NCBI GenBank assembly: GCA_036873755.1
Contig: JAVTVY010036984.1
Location: 96,615 to 160,614 of the forward strand
From: Hanleya hanleyi
Taxonomy: Eukaryota; Mollusca; Polyplacophora; Lepidopleurida; Hanleyidae
Direction: 5' to 3'
DNA: 64,000 nt
Of the stretch, positions 24,010 through 35,700 are shown in pieces. A program made the translations under genes and the position numbers. Within the stretch, counting starts at the first letter, position 1. The number at the start of each line of letters is the position of its first letter. The notes beneath the pieces were generated by a model. It did not search any database. It had not been told where the DNA came from and saw only the letters and a list, made by a program, of their open reading frames with translations.

Positions 24010-24222
24010 CAGACTTGAGGTGTACCCCTCAAATTTAGGTGTAGTCGAGGTGTAGCTGATGTGTACACCTCATTTTTAAAATAAATATTTTAATGGAGGT
24101 ACAGAATAAATTTTCCTTTTAGTTATACCTGAAGTACACCTCAGCTACATCTCGCTGCGGGGTACACCTCATTGAGGTATACACCTCACTGAAGTATACC
24201 TGAGGTGTATTTGAGGTGTTAA
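24010..24222. repeat. AGGTGTA/TACACCT array, copy 2, interrupted by the LINE
   Basis: Same motif array as 18095-18415. The LINE inserted within it, duplicating TTGAGGTGTTAA. Confidence 0.7.
24211..24222. repeat. 12-bp target duplication, left side of LINE
   Basis: TTGAGGTGTTAA occurs here and at 32788-32799. Sister units at about 18322 and 39823 have a single related copy (GAGGTGCTAATTTGC), which confirms the insertion. Confidence 0.85.
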
Positions 24223-24978
24223 ATGGGGCCCGGATGTAGAGAGATTGGGAGTCGGACGTGTTTTCACTTCGCCCCGAGAAACTTGTTTAATTCTGCGGAT
24301 TTCAGCTGATCTTAGCTCTGATTTTTGTGTAATATATTTTGTGAATACTTTTGGCAAATACCTGTGGTGAAAGTTTGGAATTATTTCTCAGTTTTTTTGC
24401 TGTTCAGGGCGTTTTTCTGACTTAGTCAGTTTGGCCTGGTTTGGGAAGGTAGAGAGCTGCCAATACTATCGTCTCGGTCTTTGTGACTGAGACGGTGGGC
24501 GGATTGTTTTCTGTCTCTTTCCTTTTCTCACTGTTTGCTCGCTGTTTGTGGATATTTCGTATTCTACTGGTGTAATATATTTCCTTGTTGTTTGGCTTGG
24601 TTTGAAGTTGGTTCGTTTTTCGTTCAGTTTAGCTTGGGTCGATTTGCACATGTTCGTGTATATTGAGCTGGACTAAATACATGCACATAGTAAAGGTGTA
24701 GGCTGTAGGCTGACCTTCAGAATACAGGTTTCGCGAGTCCAGCAATCGGTCAGGCTAGAACTGGGCTATTGTTTAGCCTGCACCTGCGGTTCACTGGAAG
24801 AGAGAGTGTATTGTCGTACTATTGATATATATAGTATTCACCTTTGGAGTGAGGCTCCCTCGGGGGTAGTAAATGTTTACTCCGTGGGAAGGCTCACTGT
24901 TGGGGTTTGTGCGTGTTACTATTTGTAGTTTGTAGTTGTATGGAGATTCCCTAGTGGGACTTTGGTTTTTTTTTCACT

Positions 24979-26457
24979 ATGGCCTCCAGAAAGTTTGATA
25001 GGTCACTGAGCCTAAAACTTCAAGGTCTAGAGAAAGCTAATGCGATTGATATATATCGCGCATTAAAAGACACTGTTGGATCAGGACGGTCAGTCCTTAA
25101 AGGTCTAGTACAGGTATCAAATACCCTGTGGAACGTCACACTAGCAAATGAAATTGCCAAAACTCGCCTAGTGCTGGAAGGTATTCGCGTTGGAGATCAG
25201 CGTGGCCATTTTGAGGAAATAGATCCAGGGAAATTGCTAGTAAAGATGAAAGGACCATGCGATTTCCCAGATTCTGCGATCAGAAGTGCTTTTGAGTTTT
25301 ATGGGGATGTTCTCTCTGTACAAAAGGAGTTCTATTCGTTTGGATGTCGAAATTCAAACGTACTCTTCCTTCTTCTATTTTAGTTGGAGGTATGAGACTT
25401 CCTGTATGGTATAACGGTCAGGTAAAAACATGTTATACTTGTGGATCAGAAGATCACATGAACACGAGGTGTACTTTGAAAAATAAATGCCTGATTTGTC
25501 ATCAGGAAGGACACTTTAAAAAAACCTGCCCAAAAGCCAAACAGGTTTCTGGAGATACCGTAGCTAACGGGGGAAAGGATGATTCCTCTGGTCCTCGCCC
25601 TGTTCCGCCCGCAGAAGTCCGAGGAGGACTTAGCGCCGAGGCTGTCCAGCGGAAAAAAACAGCAAGCTTTGGACTTATGGAAGACTGTAGGACCTGACGG
25701 CAAACCTATCAAACGTCATCAGGAGATAATTGCCGAAGGGAGCAACGAGAAAACCTCAAACCACTACGAGCCTCTCGGTGACGAGATGGAGGAAGGTTGT
25801 GGTTCGGAAGATGAAGATATCAGTGATAGTGAGGTTTGCAATGGTGTAGAAGCCGAGCCAGGAGATCAGAAGTCAGGTGATCAGAAGTCTGATTCTGATC
25901 AGACTGAAAGTGTTGACAACACATTGTCTCCAGGAGATGTTGAATTAAAGGATGACAACTTACCGGATACTGGCCGTGTGTCGGCTCCGGATACACCTGT
26001 ACAGTCTGTGGATTCCTTCATTAATCCTATTCACTCTGGTGTAGACGTAAACTTTACACCGAATGAGGAAGTCATGAATGAATTCACAGAGGAAGAAAGT
26101 AATCAACAGTCTTGTAGTAATGAAACTACCTTGAATCAGGAAAAAGAGGAGAAAGAGAATTCCCTAGATAGCAGAACAGGCAAAGAGCCTAAAATAGTCG
26201 ATACTACCTCGACTCCTACCAACGAGTCATCCATGCTTTCTGATGAGGAGTATGTAGAGTGTTCTGATCGTCCGTTAAAATGCGAGACTTCCTTAAATCA
26301 AAGGTCGAAGGACTTGTTGGGACAAGAGAGAGAGAAAGAAATTTATAAGAAGAAAAGTAAAAAAGATGAGAGAGAACAAATGAAAAATAAAAAGAAAGGT
26401 AAACGAGAGATCCTGAAGGATCTTGGCGCCCACCATTGTCCGATAATTGTAAGCTAA
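24979..26457 (+). pseudogene. LINE ORF1 (RNA-binding, CCHC), frameshifted
   Basis: Three overlapping frames together make one ORF1. 24979-25383 encodes an N-terminal fold with KLLVKMKGPCDFPDSAIRSAFEFYGDV, an RRM-like pattern. 25344-25697 carries two CCHC knuckles at its residues 30-43 (CYTCGSEDHMNTRC) and 49-62 (CLICHQEGHFKKTC). 25579-26457 is an acidic, low-complexity C-terminal region ending in a lysine-rich tail. The frame changes near 25340 and again between about 25640 and 25690. The protein would coat LINE RNA. No other use is suggested. Confidence 0.75.
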
Positions 26458-27011
26458 TGACTAGAGGATCTTTTTGTCCATTGTTACTAAGAACAAACGA
26501 TTGATTTGTAATTTTGTTTACAGAATTTCGAATCTGAGCGAAAAAGAACGAAAAAGGCCACTGAAAAACACCAAGATAAAATCTAAGTTTCAGGAGTTTC
26601 AAGATTTCTAGAAACTGTACTTATGTCGGTTGTTATAATACAAGAGAAATGAGCAAAGTTAGTCTGAAAGTGAATGTACATGTACGGAGGATCCTTCGCC
26701 TTTGTTTTGTAGTATTTTTTTATTTATTTTTTTGCACGTGTCATCATTGGGTACTGGAAGCGAAGACCAATCTCTTTGACACTTTGGCATGAGCTATGAA
26801 ACATACTTAAGATTTTATAATTAGGAACGAATGCTAATTCTGTTCTGTTTATAGGGCTATTTTGAGATATCTCTTTTAAGATACCATGCTCGAAAATAGT
26901 AAGATGGTACAATACTTAATACTGAAGGGATCCGGTCCGCGCAGTAATGTTGAAACTTCGAAAGTGCCTGAATCCTGATTATCTCCCTTGGATCGAAACA
27001 TGCAGTAGTCT
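26458..27011. other. Spacer after LINE ORF1
   Basis: The sequence is AT-rich and non-coding. The first 150 bp still look like LINE inter-ORF sequence. From there to 27012 I see no feature. Confidence 0.4.
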
Positions 27012-27299
27012 ACAGTTGTCGAGTTGTGACGTTGAGTCACAAGAGTGACGTTCCTTCATGTAGCCGACCCGCCGGCAGACGAAAGGGTGGAGCAGTTCAC
27101 TTGCTACTGCATGGACTGAAGAAAGCTGATTTAAAATTTGAAGAAACACATTTTAATTCCGAATTATTTGAACTCCTTGATATGGAAGGTGAAGGTATGG
27201 ATATTCTCTATAGTCAATATATAGAATATGCCCCACCGTTTGATCCGCCGACTCTTGTGATGCAACGTCACAACTCGAGAATACCGAATTAATTTGAAG

Positions 27300-29130
27300 C
27301 GTAACTTGGATTTTCGAATCGGACCAAAAAAGGTATCTTGCACTACTAGGCCCCATGTGGGACCTGTGTACCAAATTTCAGAAAGATCCATGAAATATTT
27401 CCTGAGAATTCACGGTAACAATGTTTCAATGGGAAATTCAAGATGGCCGCCTTGTGGCCATATTGGATTTTCGATTCGGACCGAAAAAGGTATCTTGCAC
27501 AACTAGACCATAAGGGGAACCTGTGTACCAAATTTGAGAAAGATCCATGCAGTACTTCTTGAGAAATAACGATAACAAATTTGCATGGGAAAATCCAAGA
27601 TGGCCGCCTGTTGGCCATATTGAATTTTCGAATCGGACCAGAAAAGGTATCTTGCACAATTGGACCACAAGGGGAACCTGTGTATCAAATTTGAGAAAGA
27701 TCCATGAGGTACTTCCTGAGAAATCACGATAACAAATTTGCATGGGAAAATCCAAGATGGCCGCCTGTTGGCCATATTGAATTTTCGAATCGGACCAGAA
27801 AAGATATCTTGCACAATTGGACTACAAGGGGAACCTGTGTATCAAATTTGAGAAAGATCCAGGCAGTACTTCCTGAGAAATCATGATAACAAAATTTCAT
27901 GGGGAAGTCTAAGATGGCCGCCTGGTGACCATATTGGATTTTCGATTCGGACCGAAAAAGGCATCTTGCATATCGAGACCCTAAGGGGAACCTGTGTACC
28001 AAAATTGAGAAAGATCCATGCAGTAGTTCCTGAGAAATGACGATAAAGTTTCATGGGGAAATCCAAGATGGCTGCCTGGTGGCCATACTGGATTTTCAAA
28101 TCGTACCAAGAAAGGTATCTTGCACAACTAGATCTCAAGGGGAACCTGTGTACCAAATTTGAGAAAGATCCATGCAGTACTTCCTGAGAAATGACGATAA
28201 AGTTTCATGGGGAAATCCAATATAGCTGCCTGGTGGCCATATTGGTTTTTCGAATCGGACCGAAAAAGGTATCTTGCACAACTAGACCCCAAGGGGAACC
28301 TGTGTACCAAATTTTAGAAAGATCCATGCAGTAGTTCCTGAGAAATCGCGATAACAAGGTTTCATGGAGAAATCCAAGATGGCTGCCTTGTGGCCATATT
28401 TTATTTTCGATTCGGACCGAAAAAAGGTATCTTGCACAACCCCAAGGAGAACCTGTGTACCACATTTGAGAAAGATCCATACAGTACTTCCTGAGAAATG
28501 ACGATAACAAAGTTTCACGGAGAAATCCAAGATGGCTGCCTGGTGGCCATATTGGATTTTCGAATCGGACCAGAAAAGGTATGTTGCACAACTAGACCCA
28601 AGGGAAACCTGTGTACCAAATTTGAGAAAGATCCATGCAGTAGTTCCGGAGAAATGGCGATAACAAGGTTTCATGGGGAAATCCAAGATGGCTGCCTGGT
28701 GGCCATATTGGATTTTCGAATCGGACCAAAAAAGGTATCTTGCACAACTAGACCCCAAGGGGAACCTGTGTACCAAATTTGAGAAAGATCCATGCAGTAG
28801 TTCCTGAGAAATGGCGATAACAAGGTTTCATGGGGAAATCCAAGATGGCTGCCTGGTGGCCATATTGGATTTTCGAATCGGACCAGAAAAGGTATCTTGC
28901 ACAACTAGACCCCAAGGGGAACCTGTGTACCAAATTTGAGAAAAATCCATGCAGTAGTTCCTGAGAAATCGCGATAACAAGGTTTCATGGGGAAATCCAA
29001 GATGGCTGCCTGGTGGCCATATTGGATTTTCGAATCGGACCAAAAAAGGTTTCTTGCACAACTAGACCCCAAGGGGAACCTGTGTACCAAATTTGAGAAA
29101 GATCCATGCAGTTGTTCCTGAGAAATCGCG
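27300..29130. repeat. Tandem repeat, unit about 157 bp, about twelve copies
   Basis: Each unit contains CTTGCACAACTAGACC, GGAACCTGTGTACCAAAT, GAGAAAGATCCATGCAGT, AATCCAAGATGGCTGCC and GGCCATATTGGATTTTCGA. Copies are most alike toward the right end (28500-29100) and most diverged at the left, as expected of an array growing by unequal exchange. Several copies carry small deletions, for example 28040 and 28430. Overlapping minus-strand ORFs repeat the same peptide and are not genes. Confidence 0.9.
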
Positions 29131-29145
29131 ATAACAAGAATTGTT

Positions 29146-29205
29146 TACGGACGGACTGACGGACGGACGACGGACGACGGACGGACGGACGACGGACCAC
29201 GGACG
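29146..29205. repeat. (GGAC/GACG)n simple-sequence stretch
   Basis: GGACGGAC and GACGGACGACGG words are repeated without other content, between the 157-bp array and the terminal hairpin. Confidence 0.8.
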
Positions 29206-29346
29206 AAAAGCGATTTGAACAGCCCACCATCTGGTGATGGTGGGCTAAAAAGAATTACCCAAAATAAAACGCTAACATACGCTAAGTTAACCTTATATAT
29301 CTTGGCTTGGGCAGTTTTGTATTTTATTTCTCTATACAGACTAAAA

Positions 29347-32300
29347 ATGGCTCAGTCACCAACTATCATTCAGTGGAATTGCAGAGGAGTTCGGCCAAAT
29401 TTGAATGAACTCCAATTATTAACTCAAGATTATGAACCATCAGCTTTTTGTCTCAACGAGACCTTTCTGAAGAAAGCAGATAAAGATAAATTTAAATTTC
29501 GCCAATACACACCTTATCATTCCTACGCTTTAGACGAAAATGGAAAAGCTACAGGCGGCTCTTCAATATTGGTTAAAATGGGTGTTTTACACAGTCCTGT
29601 TGATTTAGTGACAGATTTACAAGCTGTAGCAGTTCGTATTACCTTGAATTCTGTTTTCGCATTATGCACAGTGTACATACCTTCTTCTGGTAGTCTTCGG
29701 CTTATTGAACTTCAAGATCTTTACGATCAGCACCCGAAACCTTGTTTAATGATGGGTGATATTAACGGTCGTAATATCCTCTGGGATAATGAAGACAATT
29801 GTAAAGGTAAAATTCTTGAAAATTTTATTTCAAATAATTCTTTGTGTATTTTTAATGATGGTTCTTATACACATTTGTCCTCAGCTCATGGAACCTATTC
29901 AGCATTAGATATCTCACTTTGCGACCTGCCTATTCTTGAAGAATTTTCCTGGTCGGTTCATGATGACCTTTGTGGAAGTGATCACTTTCCCACTATCCTA
30001 AAAGCTGTTCATTCAGCTGATGACCCTCATTCCACAAGGTTTAATTTCAAGAAAGCAAACTGGCCCGAGTTTGAAAAGCTTTGTTCACAAAAACTACAAG
30101 CAGTCTCCTTCTCTGATGTTCCAGATCCTATACAGTTATTCTCAGATATGCTGATAGAAATTGCCAACCAAACCATTCCCACATCTTCAGGAGTTTCACA
30201 TATTAAGAAACCTTGGTTTAATGATCACTGCAAAGAAGCAAGGAAAAGTAGGAAGAAGGCTGAACGATATTTCCACCGACATCCTCATCCTGAAAATTTG
30301 AAAGATCTCAGACTTACAAGAGCTAAAGTTCGTAGAACCATGAAACAGAATAAACGTGATTCTTGGAGAAATTATGTTTCTAAGATAAATAGTCATACTC
30401 CTATAACAAAAGTTTGCAATATGATCCAAAGAATAATAGGTAAAAGCTTCAAGCCCAGCGTTCATCATCTCAACGATGGAAACCAGGTGATTACTGACAG
30501 AGTAGAAATTGCAAATAAATTAGGAGAAACAATTTCTAAAAATAGAAATCCTATTACGCATATTCAATAGACTTTGGTATAGAGAAGACTTTCCTCCGTC
30601 ATGGCACAATGCCATAGTTATACCAGTACCAAAGCCTGGTCGTGACCATACAGATCCTGGCAATTATCGCCCGATTTCGCCGACTAGCTGTGTCTGTAAA
30701 ATAATGGAACGCATGATAAATGATCGCCTTGTTTTGTACCTGGAAACTGAAAAAAACCCTTACTGATATTCAAGCTGGTTTCCGCAAAAATAGAAGTAGC
30801 ATTGATCATTTAGTCAGATTAGATTCGTATGTTAAGAATGCTTTCGCCAAGAACGAACATGTGGTTTCTATCTTTTTTGATTTAGAAAAAGCCTACGATA
30901 CTACATGGAAATACGGGATTCTTAAAGATCTTCAAAATATGGGATTAAAAGGCTGTTTACCCGTTTTTATTTCCAACTTTTTGAATGATAGACAATTCCA
31001 AATTCGTTTGGGTACAACTATGTATTATAATTTTGATCCAAGACCAGGGTGTCCCACAGGGCAGTATTTTGTCTACTACTCTGTTTAGTATCAAGATCAG
31101 CAGCTTGGCTGCAGTTCTGAATAAATCAATTGATAGCTCACTTTTTGTAGACGATTTCAATATATCGTGAGTGGGAAAAGTATACACAGTATTACAACTT
31201 TGTCTAAACAGAATTCAGAAATGGTGTCTAGAAAATGGCTTCAAGTTCTCCAGAGCTAGGACAAATTGTATACACTATTGCAGAAAATATTTCCAGCACA
31301 AAGATCCAGAACTTAAATTAGACGGAACTGAAATCAAAGTAGTAAAAGAGGTCAAATTTCTAGGCATATTGTTTGATCAACGACTAACATTCAAATCACA
31401 TATAAATTGCTTAAAAGCCAAATGTACCAAAGCTCTAGATTTGTTGAAAGTAGTTGGCAGCTATAAGTGGTGGGGAGATCAGCAAACTCTCCTCCATTTA
31501 TATCGATCACTTGTTCGTTCCAAACTCGATTATGGTTCTATTGTTTACAATGGTGCAAGCAAGTCAAACTTGGCAAAGCTAGATCCTATTCTCCATCAAG
31601 GACTAAGACTTTGCTTCGGTGCGTTCAGAACATCACCTAAAGAAAGCTTGTATGTCGAAGCGGATGAATTTCTTTTAGAACTTCGGAGAATTAAATTAAC
31701 GCTGCAATATATCACAAAACTGCGTTCGAACCACTCAAATCCTGCATATGACTGTGTTTTCAACCCTCAGTACGCAGATTTCTATTCAAAGAAACCCTCG
31801 ATTATTCCACCTCTTGGAATCCGTATGAAGCCACACCTTGTAGCAGCTGGTATTAAAGTTAGTCAAATTTTACCTAACGAGTTCTTGCCAACTCCACCAT
31901 GGCAGTTAGCCACGCCAGAGGTGGATATTTCACTGACTAAATATAAAAAAGCAGACACGAGCCAGCTCGTGTATACACAAGAATTTGGTCTACTGAGAGA
32001 GAAATACAGATCACATCAGGCTATTTATACGGATGATTCTAAAGATGGTGAGAGAGTAGCATGTGCTACTATCTTTAGTTCCAAAACTAAAACGTATCGT
32101 CTGCCAGGTATAAGTTCCATATTTACTGCAGAAGCAAAAGCTCTATTATCAGCTTTAGAAAGTATTGGATCCACTAGAAGGAAAAAATATGTCATATTCT
32201 CAGATTCACTGTCATGCCTTAAAGCAATTAAAAGTGGAAATTCAACTCATCCCACCATCTTGAAAATTCTACAATTATATGACACCAGATTTGATCAACA

Positions 32301-32660
32301 GATAGATATTGTGTTTTGTTGGGTTGACGTTGACATCAAAGGCAATACTGAAGCTGATAGATTGGCTAAGGCAGCTCTAGATGCAGTCATAAACGTTTCG
32401 ACCAGGCCATGATTAGACGATGTAGGATCGGTCACACACGATTAATTCGTGAATATTTACTAAAACAGGAGCCGATTCCAAGGTATATACCTTGCCATGA
32501 AGATCTCACGGTGAAACATATTCTCATAGACTGCATAGATTTTAAGATTGTAAGACATACTTTTTATCGAGCAGCTACGCTGGAAGATCTTTTTAGCAGA
32601 GTGAAAGAGGATTGTATTTTAGGTTATTTGAGAGAGATTGGTTTGTTGCACAAATTTTAA
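29347..32660 (+). pseudogene. LINE ORF2: endonuclease, reverse transcriptase, RNase H
   Basis: The start ATG at 29347 precedes QSPTIIQWNCRG. APE-type endonuclease motifs: QWNCRG, LNETFL, MGDINGR and GSDHFP. The frame stops at 30570 and resumes near 30571-30750 in the RT (PGNYRPISPTS); a segment of the RT N-terminus seems deleted between them. RT palm: FFDLEKAYDTTW, PQGSIL and FVDD, with an in-frame TGA right after FVDDFNIS (31168-31170). RNase H lies at 31171-32412 (YTDDSK, AEAKALL, SDSLSC, GNTEADRLAK), and a cysteine/histidine tail at 32409-32660 (CHEDLTVKHILIDC). It has multiple lesions and is a dead copy. Confidence 0.85.
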
Positions 32661-32787
32661 TGCTTGTACCTGTTTTAACGCATTAGTTTACCGAGTTTTT
32701 GAATTGATTACTTAGAATTTTGCTTGATCGTCGCTATATAGCTGAAATATTGCTGAATGTTAAACCTTAATCCTCTCTCCTCTTTCC

Positions 32788-35700
32788 TTGAGGTGTTAAT
32801 TTGCATATTAGGATACTCCTCAAGTACACCTAAACTATACCTCTTCTATACCTCATAATACTTGAAGGTACATCTCAACTACACTTGAATGCAGTAAGGG
32901 AGGGTTCAGGGAGTTCAGGCGCAAGCCCACGTTTGGAAAAATATTTTTTACGCAAATGTCAGAATGGAGAGAATCACCTTATGTGCCCCTTTTCCTCACA
33001 AGCAAACCCTCTGATTTTGTTTTTTATTTTATTAAATTTTGAAGCAAAATAGCCCAATTTGCCTTAATAACCATCGGCTATCAAATATTGTCTATCCTCA
33101 GCAAACATGCATTGCATGATATGTATTTTTTAAAAACTTTGACATCTTTTTGTGGTCTAGAAGGATTGGCCGTCATTCTCTCATACAAGAAATACATAGG
33201 ATGTTGAGCCATCTCAACAGCTTTTGCCAAGGCCTCAATGGATGGCAAAATTTTACGCAGTTTCTTGTAGAGTGGGACCGAATTTCTAGCTCTAGGCCTA
33301 AATATACTTTCCTATACAGACGTTCCTCCGGAACACAAGTGATTTGATCTTGGAAAAATAGACCAAGGCCAGTCATCTCCAACAGGTTTTTGTTCTGTTC
33401 TTACTTAACTGCATGTGAAACATGAATTCTGAAATCTTTCGTCTAAGATATTAGAAGGTATAGAATTTGACCCTTAGAAGATAAGTCGAGGTCCGTCATA
33501 CTCAATAGACTTCAGGTACATCATCACTTGCATATGTGATAAGAATTTGTACAATGTTCATATAATCCTTCATGAAATATCACCAAATGTATATACAGTA
33601 TTAATTTGGAAAGCCCAGCTATATCTCTTCATGTTATACCATAGTAAACCGTACTTGACAAAATAGGTCGAGGTCAGTCAACTGGGATAGGCTTCTAGTC
33701 GATCACCAGTTACATATGTAATATGAATTTGGAGACTCCAGCTTTATTCTTTCAAAAAAAATAGGAACTACCAGAATTTGACCTTGATAAATAGGTCAAG
33801 GTCGATCATTTTCTATAGGTTTCTGGCTTTAAAATTCCAGGCATGATCTTTCTTGAGATCCCGTGTCTACAAAAAAGATGGACAGACGCACAGATGATGC
33901 AGATGGCGACAATACCCTTCGAGCAAAATTGTCTGAGGTGTTCAGAGTGAAAAAACACCGGCTACAGTTCACTGTAAGACATGAATTTGAGGTAACGGTG
34001 TACGTGTATTTAACACATTCCATATCTGTGAACTTAGTTATACGATGGACAATATCAATTTTCAATAAATTCCTGGTTTTTAAACCAGCGACTTGGACCA
34101 TTGATATTTTGACCTCGAAGTAAATTGGTTTCTTCATTTCTTCACAGGTATGGTATCCAACGATTGTTTGGTTTGGTACGACACAGAAAACAAAAGTTAA
34201 GAAAGAATACACTTCTTATCATGAGTTGAGTTAATCTGAATCACCAACACCAGAATGCATTATAAATATCATAAGAATCCATGTGAGCTTCATCCACTAT
34301 GTTAATCAAACATATATATGTATATTCATTCTGTTATCAGTCTGTCAACAGCCGACGCACATATATGAGCATGTATGTAGATAGATAAAATATCTTATTC
34401 ACAAGGCACGATCAATAGGGTAGCATGTCAGATATAAGATAAAATCCCTCTGATCTCGGAGTGGGTGATGCCAGCTGTCAAATCAAAATTCTGGTCGATT
34501 ATCCATATCTAAATGAAACAGCTTCAGGAAAAAAGGATGTCATCGCCCACAATACTGATATTCAAGGACAAACAGACTGTCAAAAACAAAATGTGCCGAG
34601 AATTGATTTGACTGGGTTCGCGCAGATGTAAATGGACAGTGGCGGAGAAGGGTTATTTCCTTAAAAGGTTGCAAAAAACGCGGTATTGTCCCTATTCGAC
34701 CGAGCCGCGGTATTGTCCCTATTCGACCGAGAGTTAATTTCCGCTGGTGGGATTAAAATGCCTCTTTTATTGTGAGAATATCAGCACACAAATCACCGTT
34801 TAAATCAAGCTAGTTTTCTGTAAGACAGAAAAAAGGAACATGAAGTGGAATAACCTAATTGCCAACAATATTTCCTTTTGCAATGTTTGATGAGCGTGGC
34901 AAGGAATTGTATGATTTACTCTTTTCGATTTCGTCGATTAGATTAGCTTGACAGCGGTTGCATAGAATCGTTCATTGTCATCGAATCCGTTGCTTATATT
35001 CTGTTCTATGAAATTTTAATTCCCTGGCGGTAAGATTCCCAACACTGTATAATTCAGCTGAAATAAACGAACGCTGCAAACCCGAATTATATATTTTCTG
35101 AAAGCTGCTCACTTGGGGAATTAGAATTTACGGACAATTTTGTTCTTCTTTTAATACTACAGAATTACTTGAGCTGAGCTTGAGAGGTTTGTAAACATTT
35201 AGACTTTTCAGATTCCTATATACAGTTTGAAAGGATTAAGCGTTCCCCATTCTTTTTAATTCCGCCCTGGAAATGATTTTATGATCGTTCAAAGTTCTAA
35301 AATTCCAAAAAAAATCCTGAAAACGCGATACTTTCAACTATATTGTAAAAGCATGCACGGATAATTTTGAAGCGGCGAAATAATGAACCACGCTTTTCCA
35401 GTTTTACAAATGTATTGTGTCCAAACTTCATGATTAAACTCTCATATAGCATAGGAGTTTTTAGAAGGCCAATCCGAGAAAAAACTACCCAGGACCGATT
35501 TTCTTCAATTTATGCCCGGTAGTTTCCCAGTCACAAGCGTCTCTGAGATACATCATGGAATGCTAACTATTGTACGAAAAAGGCCTTCCGCTTATTGACT
35601 CGGAAATTATGGTGGTACCGTACGTTTCGTAACTTGTGTCTAATTCCGCTTAACCCGGGGCTAGGGGCCGTATGAACTCATATACTTCAAGATCCTCATG

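Larger units (their letters stand above)
18311..24222. repeat. Second tandem unit (about 5.9 kb)
   Basis: There is no gene; all frames are short. Landmarks in order: TTTTAAACCAGCG near 18828, GTATGTAGATAGATA at 19115-19128 (the intact version of the Polinton-like target), AGCTTGACAGCGG near 19655, the GAGGGGGTATTGG segment near 21030, the 21370-21750 block, AACCCCTGGACAATG near 22920, the 23510 cytosine-rich stretch, and TTGATATATACCTG at 23745. About 780 bp found between landmarks in the third unit (32990-33830) are missing here. The LINE inserted at its end. Confidence 0.85.
27012..29246. mobile_element. Inserted block with tandem repeats and terminal hairpin (HINE/Helentron-like candidate)
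   Basis: The left part has an inverted repeat: GTCGAGTTGTGACGTTGAGT near 27018 and its complement near 27256-27280. A 157-bp tandem array follows (27300-29130), then a (GACGGAC)n simple stretch (29146-29205), and finally a perfect 11-bp stem AGCCCACCATC/GATGGTGGGCT near 29220-29245. Subterminal inverted repeats, central minisatellite and a 3' stem-loop are the layout of non-autonomous Helentron-type elements, so this is my preferred reading; a LINE-internal satellite is the alternative. ORFs inside are repeat translations. Confidence 0.5.
24223..32787 (+). mobile_element. Non-LTR retrotransposon of the I/Nimb-like group, defective
   Basis: The element is bounded by a 12-bp target duplication. 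It has ORF1 with two CCHC knuckles, and ORF2 with endonuclease, RT and RNase H. The 3' tail carries a GCTATATAGCTGAAATATTG segment and has no poly(A). ORF order and the RNase H domain place it in the I superfamily; the tail resembles molluscan Nimb-like elements (recollection). Between ORF1 and ORF2 lies a foreign block of more than 2 kb with tandem repeats. Both ORFs are broken, so this copy cannot move itself. The 5' region at 24223-24978 is probably the UTR/promoter and seems complete. Confidence 0.85.

Noticed and set aside
27294..29230. Many overlapping minus-strand ORFs with MVHRFPLGSSCARYLF-like peptides
   Set aside because: The peptide repeats every 157 bp in several frames and is the tandem repeat read in translation.
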